A stretch of 64,000 nt of DNA from Sipunculus nudus. Lineage: Eukaryota; Annelida; Sipuncula; Golfingiida; Sipunculidae. The stretch covers positions 26,460,367 to 26,524,366 of the forward strand of contig CM049308.1 of the NCBI GenBank assembly GCA_026874595.1, written 5' to 3'. Of this stretch, positions 27,601 through 39,600 are shown piece by piece. The notes beneath the pieces are model-generated. The model searched no databases. It had not been told where the DNA came from and worked only from the letters and a program-made list of their open reading frames with translations. The translations under genes were made by a program, and so were the position numbers. Positions within the stretch are counted from its first letter, which is position 1. Each line of letters begins with the position of its first letter.

Positions 27601-30600
27601 TTGATGATAAATGGCATGTTAAACCAATGATTGAATGTAGAACTACTTGAGGGGTTAAGCAAGTAATATGGATAACTGAACTGCTATGGTCATCCATCTG
27701 GGTGCATTGATATCTCTCTACTCAGGTAGTAATCTTAATATTGGATGATGAATGAGAAAAAAGTAATACATGTTAATGTACAGACCAAAGGGTTTATCGT
27801 AGACCCAGTTAAGGCTAGCTCTTTTGTATTACACTGGCCCAGTTTGTATGCGTAATTGTTGTTACATTGTAGCACCTAAGTAAGTCTGGGGGAGAAATGA
27901 TATGACTGGTTTGGTAAATTATATGACTAATTCACACTTGTCATGCCTCCTGGCATTAACGAATGGGAAAGTGAATCTGCAGAGAGGTATTAATGCCACC
28001 TGTCACCAAACAGGTTAACTAATGGTGTTTTCCATTGATGTCAGTAGTTATTGGGGTTTCTCCCAGAATTTCATGGCCAGACTAGCGTGGGTCATTCAGT
28101 GGTGTGGGTAGTCACTATCATTTCCACAACAATATTTGCTCTTGACTTAATGCATGACAAAACCTATATGTAAAAATGCAGGATCTACCCGAGTAACTGT
28201 TAGTATGAGCTAACTGTGAAAGCTAATCTGTAAGTAATCTGACAAATCACTCTTATTTAAAAGAGTCACTCTTTTTTTTTCAATATTCAAAAAATGACAT
28301 TAATTACTTTTTTCACTCTTTTTTTCAGCAGCACTTTTTCCCCCTCTTTTTTTCATGAAAGAATTCCAATAAATACTATTTATCTCCTACTTTAACAAAC
28401 CAGTAAGAAAATGTATCAAGAGTGTAGTCATTGTAAAGAGTACTTACCCAAGTCTAAGTTAGGTAATTATTAACTCTGATAACTATAGTGCAATACTTTT
28501 AACCAGTTTCAGCCCAATTTTAGTTCCTTTTTTTTCTGTTACAGTGCCACAGCCTCCACCAGCACCAACACCTAAGCCACCACCACCACCACCAACTCTA
28601 CCACCTGCACCTGTTGGTAAGTTAACCTGATGTTTCTATAGTTACTTACCTTTTATATAGAATTTGTGTGATTTCTGGCTTATCAATACATTAAGGGTCT
28701 CTGAGTAAGTCTTGTTTAGAAAAGTTCGTATAATGCATCTGTGATGGAAGTATGCTTGAGCCTGTTTATCTGCAAGCTGTTTATCTGCAAACATCCATGA
28801 TGACAAACGGTAAAAAACATGCAACTGAAAGTGGTTGGTTGCATGTACATGCAGAAGATAAAAGGTCATGTCACAAAAAAGCAATTTGCAAAACTGATTT
28901 GTCAACTTTCCTCCAGATGTCTTTGTTGAATGTGTTTGGATTATTTTGGCAGGGCCCCACATTTTATAAACACATGCATAAAAAGGAAATGAACAACCTG
29001 TGTGCAGTGAGATTGGCATTTTCTGGTCTATTTTTATAAAATGTTCAAGTGATTATCTTTAGTAAATAGACATCAGATACCAGAATAGTCCCTTTTAAAC
29101 TTTTCAAGTACCTTATATGTATTAAATAAAGATTATTCTTTGGACTTTTTTTAAACAGGCAAACAACCGCTGATCCAATGTTGCCCAGGTTGATAGCATA
29201 TGTGGGAGAGCCACTAAAAATTTAAAATGCCAACCGATCATAATCCATGCATGTCCAACAGTGATACCAGACGAGTTTTGAAAGATGGCTTTGCTTCACA
29301 TGCTGTTTTAACTGCCAGAAGCTAGTGACTTTCAACATAAACACATTTCTGGTCAATCTCTGTTACATGGAATTTTAATTTTTTAGCAAACCTGCGTCAT
29401 GCGTCGTGCGTCATCTGTACTTTAACCATAGCTATCTCAAAAACGGCAGGAGCTAGCATCACCAAATTTTTTTTGCAAATAATAAGTCATCCAAAAAACT
29501 ATATCAAATTTTGTTTATTTTTTTTCTAACTGCATTTTCTTAGATTTCATAGGGAAAAAGCTAAAAAAGTTTTAAAAATCTTCTTCTCCAAAACTGTCCA
29601 GCCAAATTGTCCAATATTTCACAGAAATGACCTTGAACAGTCTTTCTCAAGTTTGTTCGAATGGTTCAAGTTCAGAGATTTTTGGTCGAGTTACTGGAGG
29701 TTGAACTTTGTTAACTGTGCAAAAAAGCATATTAAAATTTAAATCTCAGAAACGGCTGGAGCTATCATCACCAAATTTTATGCCAATGTTGGTCACATAG
29801 GTCATATCTGAAATTGAGGTATTGGTGGCGCCACCTGCATCGGCCTTTTTTTGTACAGGGTCATCAGTGCCTGTATCACACTGAGGGCTACAAGAAACTT
29901 CTTCTCTGAAACCATATGGCCAATTTGTTTAATATCACACAGAAATGATCCTAATGTATTGCTTTCTGAAGTTTGTTCAAATAGTCTCTTTTCAGTGATT
30001 TTTGGCTAAGTTATGGGAAGCTGAATTTAGTCATATGCCATAACAGCCCATTTTAGCTCAGTGGCTACAAAGATCTTCTTCTCAAAAACCACTGGGCCAA
30101 ATTCTTAAATCTCACACATTAATTATCCTCAGATGTTGTTAATTCAAGTTTGTTCAAATGGTTTTGGTTCAGTGCTTTTTGGCTGAGTTACGGGAAGCTG
30201 AACTTAGCCAGTTTGCTGTATCTTCCTATATGAGTTATAAACCTGCGAAACGTTTTTCAACGGATGCCACTGAAGCCAGTTTGTTAAATATTTTACAAGA
30301 ATAATCCCTACAATAATTCTTATAATAATTGTCATTAATGGTTCCACATGAATGATTTTTGGCTGAATTATAGAGATTGAATTGAGTCATTTTACCATAT
30401 ATGTTAGCTGTGTTATGCTGTTACATCTAGCCTGGCACCAGTTTATCAGCATCTATAACATCATGTCACTAGACATTTAGATTTCAAGTTATCTTTGGTT
30501 AATATTGACAAGAAAGTTTTTTTAAAAGCTTTTAAAAAATTTAGATTTATGATTTAAGTTATTCATTATACCATACAATGTTACAATCATGGATATTCAG

Positions 30601-33600
30601 CTCTCTGTGGCTATATAAAGACAACTAAACGGGATTATAAATTATTGGTATCCCTACTCAACTTAATTCAAGAATTTGCCATCAGTGAGATATATCTGTA
30701 TTTTAATTTTGCATTCAGTATGCATCTGTAATAATTTTACATATATTCCTGATTTCTTTTTTTAGTTCAGCTGACTATAGGTCATCTGAGCTATAGTCGT
30801 GGTCCATTGTCCGTCGTCGGTCCGTCCATCCGTCCGTAGATGTGGCACGTTTTGAAACCGTAAGACCTAGGAATCCGAAATTCAGCATAATGTTAGATGT
30901 CCCCAAGATCTCCTACCAAGCCGAAAACTGGGTCTTTGCGACTTCGTTACTTTGAGAAATTAAGGAAAAACCTCAATTTTTTATTTAAATCCTATTTTCA
31001 CACTTCAGGACTGCCTAATTTCAAAACCACTCATCTGTTTTTCCTCATATTAACCATAAATATTCTTCTATATAGTTCCTATGTACATGCCAGAAATTAA
31101 GTCTGTTAAGTATAAATTCTTTAAGTTATGGGCCAAAACATAATGGACTTTGTAAAAAAACAGGAAAAATATTTACTCACCTAACATGAAAAATTTTGAA
31201 ACTAGAGTCTATTTTCCCAAGTATATAACTATGTTTAATTAAGATTCAATTGTTTACCCAAAATTAGATCTGAATTTTGTAAATTTTTTAAGTAATTAGC
31301 ATAAAAATAAAATCAGTACCTTAAATTTTGCCCAACTTTGACCATGGCACGTTTTTTTCCTGTAAGTACCATTGATTTAATTTTCACACCATGTAAACAT
31401 AAATATTTAATTTGTTTAAATCTGAAATTTGGAAGTAAAAGCTTGAAAATTAAGCTAGTTATTGATTTTTTTCTTGAGGCTCTATTGTAGTCATTTGCTT
31501 TGATTACAGATTACAGATGCAGGGTCCCACTCCAGGTCACTGGAAGTCAGCTATGCCAGGGTTTCTGATTTGTTACAGTCACTGGGGGAGATCCCCTGCT
31601 GTGACAGGTGTTCAGTTATTCTGATATCACCACCCCAATCCCCCCCCCCCCCCCCCCCCCCCCCGCAAACCCAACCCACCAAGTGTTATGCAGTATTGTT
31701 ATTGTTTTCACTGTATCTCCTTAATTGTAATGCTGTTTCCACTCTGATATGCAAAAGCTTTCCTTAAAAAAGTAATTCAAGGTGTAATCCAGAAGATGCA
31801 ATGTTGTGTAATGTAGCATTTTTAAAGAAATCATTTTTCTTTTAAATGATTTTACCAATCATAATGGAACCCATCAGTATGCTTAAATTATGATAAAATA
31901 TGAAGCACATTATGGATAAATAAAGACACAATTCAAAATTGTGAAATCTAAATCAAGTATTTTTTTTAGACATTTATTGTTTTGCAGATTTAAAAAATAT
32001 ATTTTTGTGGTAAAAAATAAATAAACATTTGTATGCATGATGTGTTGTTATCTGACAAGATTGAGATTTATGATGATGCAATTGAGAATTATGAATCAAC
32101 TTTTATATTCAGATATATATGTTATATTGAAAATGTATAGAAATATAAACTTAAATTAAAAAAAAAATGATGTGATATAAAAATGAGGATTAGTTACAAA
32201 CATTTGTTCATTATTTTCCTGCATCAGCAGAATTTGAGATCAGGCTTTGTTTGCCATGTTTTATGTTGTTAATTAGTTATATTTCAACTGTATACATTTC
32301 ATAAAAAAACATATTTAATAATTTATATTATACAAAAAAAAGATTTGATTGAACAAATGTGTAAACTACTGAAATGTCAACAGTTAATCGAAAAGCCAAC
32401 TAATGATCATGGTAATTGTACAGATCATTTGTTCACAAACTGCTCACATGCTTCAGTTTCAACATTAGGAAACACATGGTCAGGTCACAAAATATTATTT
32501 GCAACAATTTCTTGCTCATCAATACAAACCAATCATATAAACCAACCATGGCCTTTATTACCTCTTCCTCTTACACTTTATCTCCATTTGATATTATTTT
32601 AGATTTTTACCTTCAAGGTTAACATCAGCTGAGCACAGTGACCCATAGGTCCCTTGTTTATAAAAAGTCAGCTGAAAAGCATTTTGTATTGGGAAAATAA
32701 ATTTCAAAGTTAATTTAAGTTGATGTTAGCCATTAGCCAAGATGATGTCAGCTCTATAAATAGTTTTTGAATAGTGCCAATTTTGGAAGAAGTGCAGCCA
32801 GGTATAGGTCAAGAGTTCACTCAGTGCAGTAGCTGCATTCTATTTATAGCTTTGGCAGACTGCTCACTGCATCATATTTGGCACCAAAGTTCAGCCTGAA
32901 TCTATTTATAGCTTTGGCAGACTGCCAGCTGTGTCAGATTATGCAACAGGTATAGAGTTCACTCACTGCAGTCAGGTACAGGTCAAAAGTTCACTCAGTC
33001 TAGCCAGGTGCAGGTCAAGAGTTCACTCAGTACAGTAGCTTGAGGCAGCAATTCGTCACAGGTCACAAGGGGGCAACTGCCTTACTCACCTAAGCCTGGT
33101 CAGGCCAATGCGTCAAACTCTGGGGAAGTTTGATGTATTGGACTGATATTTTGACCAGTCTATGTGCCTTTGATGGTATTCTAATTTACAAGACAGGATT
33201 GACTTTTGCAGTGTATGCACCTGCTTATTTCTACAGAGGAATTTGATACATCAGCCTAAAATTATGCATGTTTATACATATAGGGTAGCTTAATAGTGTA
33301 CAGGACTGCTGGCACCACCTACAACAATTTTTGCACAGTGTATGTCCCTGCTTATTTCACAGGAGGGGTTTGACATATCAGACTGACATTGGGCATGTTT
33401 ATATATCTCTTCGTTGTATATAAGACTGGTGGTGCCAGCTACAATCATTGTATCCACAAAAACAGAGTTTTGCGGAGACTATGTTTTCAGCCGGACGCTG
33501 ACGCTGCCACAATCGCCGCATAGGTTTCCGGAGAACTCCATAACTGCTGGGCAGAATTTTTTAAAATTCAGAATTATGATGGGTCAATTTTGGTTGACCT

Positions 33601-36600
33601 CTGACCTTTCATCTCTGCCCAGCATCCATTTGTGCGTCAGTTTCCACACATAAACCCACATATCTCTGGAACCATTTGACCGATAAGGTTAAAGATTTTG
33701 TACAAATGTAGCCCTTGGAAAGCTTTATAACATACACTAAAAATAGTGGTGCCACCTGCAACCATTTTTTCACAGCGTCCATCTGTTCATCTGCCTTAGG
33801 ATAAAAACACTCATATCTCTGCATTGGTTGGACTTATCTATCTGAAATTTAGCATGTGTATACAACCTGGACAGTTTTCTTGATTTTATGATAGGTGGTG
33901 CCATCTACATTCACATTTAAGCTGCAGACATCCAAGCTCATATCTCGGGAACTGTGTGACCAGTTGGGCCAAAATTTTGCATGTGTATAGATCTCCCATA
34001 GCTCATTATCATACACAAAACTGGTGGTGCCACCTGCAACCATTTATGCACAGGGTCCATCTGTTCATCTACCTGGGGATAAAATCACTCATATCTTGGC
34101 AGTGGTTTGACTTAGCCACCTGATATTTTGCAGTTTATACATCATTGACAGCTTTCTTGATTTTATGACAGGTATCGCCACCTTCATTCAAATTTACCCT
34201 GCAGACATCCAATCTCATATCTCAGGAACCATTTGACCGATTGGGCAAAAATTTTGCATGTTTATAGATCTCACATAGCTCTTTATCATACGCAAAAGCG
34301 GTGGCGCCACCTGCAATCATTTTTGCACAGCATCCGTCTGTTTGTTTGCTGTGGGATTAAATCACTCATAACTCGGCAGTGGATTGACATGTCTGCCTAA
34401 AATTTTTCAAGTTTATACATCTTGGATAGCTTTCTGGATTTTATGCAGGTGGCACCACCTACATTTATGTATACGCTGCAGACATTCAGGCTTATATCTC
34501 AGGACTGGTTTGACATATCCCCCTGAAATTTTGCATGTGTATAGATCTCACATAGCTCTTAATCATACACAAAATTAGTGGTGCCGCCTGCCACCAGTTT
34601 TTGCACAGCGTCCGTCTGTTTGTCTGCCTTGGGCTAAAATCACTCATATCTCAGTAGTGGTTTGACTTATCTGCCTAAAATTTTTTCATGTTTATACATC
34701 TTGGATAGCTTTCTGGTATTTTGGCAGGTGGCGCTACCTACATTTATGTATACGCTGCAGACATTTAGGCTTATATCTCAGGACTGGTTTGACATATCCA
34801 CCTGAAATTTTGCATGTGTATAGATCTCACATAGCTCTTAATCATACACAAAATTAGTGGCGCCACCTGCCACCATTTTTGCACAGTGTCCATCTGTTTG
34901 TCTGCCGTGGGCTAAAATCACTCATATCTCAGTAGTGGTTTGACTTATTTGCCTAAAATTTTGCATGTTTATATATCTTGGACAGCTTTCTGGATTTAGT
35001 GGTAGGTGGCACAACCTACATACACTTTTCGGTTGCAGACATCCAGGCTATTAAGCAACACACCTCACTTTATTTCCCTTTGCCACTCAATCCATGCCTC
35101 ACTTCACCTTTCCCACTCTGATTTTGGAGGATGCACGTAGTCGCTTGTTGACTACCCGTATTCTAGTTTTTGTGTTGTGTGCACCCATGCCAGAATTGCA
35201 ACAGTGATGTTTGTTTAATTGTTTCTTGTTCTAAGTGTTTAGTACCTGCATTGTTCAGATACATGTTACACATGTTCTTGAAAAGTAATGGTCCAGCATT
35301 GAAGCATTATACCTGGTGTAATCTCATTGCACAGGTTTGCATTAGGCCTGTAGGCCTTGTTTAATATGGCATGTGCTGTTAGCTATTTTTTAGATAAACA
35401 AGATAACAACTTGTAACAGGGGTGTAATAATATTTTTTTTTAATAAAGATTATTTGGAATTCATTAATATGAAACCAGAATTTCATAAATGCAACAAAAA
35501 AGGCAGATGAATCACTGGTTTTAACTTTTTAATTTAAAAATATAATGGAATTTTATATGAGAGCATTGTGCTAAGATATCATGTAATTGTAAATTTTATG
35601 AACTTCATAATTATCTTAGTATATGAGATCATAGATGTACCCTTTAATCTAAAGGATGATGTAACCATGTGCTTTAAGTTTCTTAGATTCAGTAAAACCA
35701 TGCCTAGTGACCAAAGTAGTTTGGGAACCACCTCAAAATAACAACCATTTTTTAACTGTCCCAATTCTCTTTTGCTCTTTATATCAAACCTGGCTTAGAT
35801 GACCACTTAAGAAATGTGACTATTATATCAAGGTCCTATTCGTGGTTTAATTTAGGGAATTCACTGTAATTTGTCACAATATGGAATTGAATTGAATTTG
35901 TTCTCCAGCACACTATAAGAAAATGTTCTCGACCAGTGAACACACTATCATCCATATGGTATTTTTTAATGTGCATGATCTGTTGAACTTATCACTGCCA
36001 AAATTCCCCATTACACAAATACACACCCCACAAACACATTTAATGAAAATTTCATTGCTGACACCAATGTAAAAGAGATTGGCAGTGGTCAGAATGGAAG
36101 TCAAATACCCTCTGGCCCCTATCTGGGGAAAGGGGGAAACTTCAGTGTAATTCGTTAATTCCGAGGGAAAATACAAAATGACAAAATATAGCAGCAGCTG
36201 ACAACATATAAAATCTGAAGTGTGATCGCATAAAGACCGTTTGCCCAGACGTATAATGGATATTTAATGATAATAGCACTTAAATAAATTTTCTTTGTGT
36301 AGAGTCATTAAGTTCTGTGCATTTTCAGGTGGAGGCGGTGGGGGAGGTGGCTTTTTACCCCCAGGGGAGCCAGTCGGACCAGGATTTGGGTTTATCACTC
36401 CACAGGCTGGTGGCATGACAATGAGACTTCCTCCAACGAATGCATACCTGCTGACCACTTTGACAAGCAAATTTACAGGGCGACTCTCACAACTGTCATT
36501 CTTCACCTTCATGTCTGGGTCTTTCACCTTGTTCATTGCAAGACCAAACCCAGCCCAGACGGGTTCATTCAACATTATATCGACTTTCACAATCACCGTT

Positions 36601-39600
36601 CCTGCCCCAACTGCAGTCCCTGGCTATGTTGTAAGTATTATGGTAATCGTAGTAATGTACATTTTATATATATGGGAGCATACCAAAACAGGTTCATTTG
36701 GATTTTTAATGAAAACTTGACTGATGGATGGAAGAGATTCATAAAATTGATGTATTAAAATTTATATACTTGAAAATGTACTTATTATACGACTAAGAAA
36801 TAAATACCACAGGAGACTGTTAAGAGTTTAAAATATTTCATATGAAATAAAAAAAATATACATTCTGCCACCATACATGTAGGTAACCAAAGAAAAACCT
36901 AATCCAGCGATGATTATATTTTTCCAAAATTTTAATAAATTAAAGATTATACAAAATCCAAAATTTTATGTACAGTTTGATATTGCAAATTTCTTGACAA
37001 GAAATTAAAAAAAAACCTCAAACCTTATTCCACGAAACCAAATGTTACACTTCAGGACTGCCAAATATGCTGTTGTAAATAAGTACACAATCACATCTTA
37101 TAGTTTATTTAAAGAGACCGTTAGCCTTTAAAAAATGACTTAAATACCTGCATTATCATTGAGCAGTTTTCAGTATTGAAAGGTATGCCACTGTGACATC
37201 TAAAGGTGCTGCTACTCTCAATTTATTTTAAAGTAACATATTTTTTGGAGGCAAGATTTCTTTGTATACTTTTTCAAGAATTAATACTTTTTATACGTTT
37301 TCTAAATCATCTTCTGATGGTGATTAAACGCTGTTTACCTGAGCCAATTAAGTGTAATGGACACAGTATATCATAATAATGGCATTTAATTTGCAATATT
37401 ATGTTTTCTGCGATCTTGCCAGTATTGATACCTGAGGTTTGTTTTGAGTATTTGTATGCTGTAAAATTGTCTGAAAATTGCCCTATTTGGCATATATTTA
37501 TACTTTTTTTCATACTTTATTCAGATAATTTTATACTTCTTTCACGTAAGATTGTATATTGTATACTAAATCCATAGTAGCAATAGTATACTGTCTACAT
37601 AGATCTTTTATTTACTTTCACTAAACCCCACAAGTGCTCACTAACACAGATCATTATCTCATTTACATTCAGTCGTCGCTTTTTTTCAGACTTTCCGTTT
37701 CCCAACCGACAAACGACCTGATATCATGACAGGTGAAATCTTCGGAATCGACTTTCCAGCAGGCATGGGACAGGGACTGCTACCAGTCATGTACCAGAAT
37801 GCTCTCCAGTTTGGCATCACTTCAGCACAGCTAACAGGATACATCCAAATTAACCTCGGGGTCAGGCCAGGTCAAATGATCACTGGTGGAATCGCAGGCA
37901 ACATCTACATCCCTATGTACTTCACAATCAACGAAGGTTGGTGTCCACTTTTCTCATCATAAATGTATGAAACTTATGTCATAAGTTAGGACTTTATTAA
38001 CCTGGGCAAAGTGAAGGTTATTGTTTTCATTTGATTCTGTGTGTGTGTGTATGTCCGCATTATATCTGGAGACAGTATAACAGATGTTATTGAAATGTAT
38101 CATATATGTTGGTGTTGTGAAAATGTCCAAGAAGTTTAATTTTGTGTAAATCAAAGTGTAAATAACCCCAATATGAGTGTTGAAGGGTTTTTATAGCAGA
38201 CATGTTTTCACTAGGTAACCAAATAAAACATTATTTTGTAATGACAAGCACCAATATTTTACATATAATAATGGATGAAAATTCCTATGAACTCCTTTAT
38301 CTATAAAGTTCCTATATTCTTCAGGAACCTCTTGGGAGACCTGCTGAAAAACAGGGCTCTACAGAATGTAAATATCTTTATGTATGTAGAGGATTTGTCA
38401 GTGTTGTTATGTTTTTTTGTCTTTGCAGAACCGTTGTCCCAGTTGGCCTGGAAGTTTGACATTTCTGCACTGGTTGGAAACCTTCTTAAGCCCAATTCCC
38501 CCGGTGCACCATCCTGTTTAATAGGAAAACTCATCTCCTTTGTAACAGGACCGAATAACGCTCCACAGTCTGCTGTTGAGTTTAAGGGCTCCATAGACAG
38601 CCTTATCGAATTCCCAGCAAATTTCCAACTGGATTTCCGCTACTCCATCAGCGTACATTTATCCATGTACCTGACGCTGTTCCAGAGTGCTGTACTTTTC
38701 CAGTATAAAGATGTCTACGATGGCGTTGGTGTTTTCATGGGATTTTTAGGTCTATCCTTCATTGTACCAACTCGGGGAAAACGACCTAACCCAACTGCTG
38801 ATGCAGTGTTTGTAAATCGTTTAAGGATTGGCCTGTTTGGCTGGAGGGATCTCTTGGTAACCTATGATTACCATCAGAAACTAGCCATTTTGCGTATCAC
38901 AAACAGGAACATCATTGAGCAGAAGAGGTTCCCTTTCAGTAGGGAGATTGCAACCCAAGGCACCTTCACCCTGGGAGGCTGCAGAACAAGGAAGCACTAT
39001 TACAAAGGAAAAATAGGATGTATGACTATGGTTGGCACTGCTTACTCGGCAGCCAACGCAAATCTCAAACCATCAGCATGTGAACACATGCGTAAGTATT
39101 TTTACTCGTGTTTTATCAGTATACTCCATTAACATGTATTTCGGGATTTTTTTTATCTGATAATTCACTAAGGAAAGATGCTTTTGAAGCCTCATACCTG
39201 TGAGCCTGAACCTGATTTACAATATAAAAGCTACCTTGCAAAATATTTTAGTGATTAAATCAAATTAATAATTGAGGAAACAGTCGGTTTGAGACCTGCG
39301 GTCACATGAAAACACTGAAAATAAGTACTCGGCAAAAACAAAAATGACCCACTTAAATACTAAGTATTTGCATCTGTTGCTTGCTATCTAAGCAGAGAAA
39401 CTGGGTTCTCTAGTCGGTTCCACAGTAGGGTGCCCATTGAAAATTGGCAATTATTTTCTGAAACTAAAAAAATCATGACATGTTCTGACCTTAAAGCTGA
39501 TGAGGGTCCAAAGGCCTATTATGAGATGTAAAACCTCATAACAAAAACCAACATTTATATTTTGCAACCCTTTGGTTCTTATGAATGTTGTTGCCAAGTG

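Larger units (their letters stand above)
28617..36328 (+). other. Intron 8, the longest
   Basis: It contains an R1 copy (28640-29000), degenerate relatives of R3 (29400-30300), the full R4 element (30761-32658), an R3 tandem array (33230-35060) and a MITE remnant (35690-35870). No exon was found. Confidence 0.7.

Noticed and set aside
28642-29039. Frames on both strands in intron 8
   Set aside because: They lie within repeat R1 copy c and are not shared with copies a, b, d or e.
36264-36596. Antisense frame over exon 9
   Set aside because: A shadow of the Gly-run exon; the Pro run is only the complement of GGN codons.
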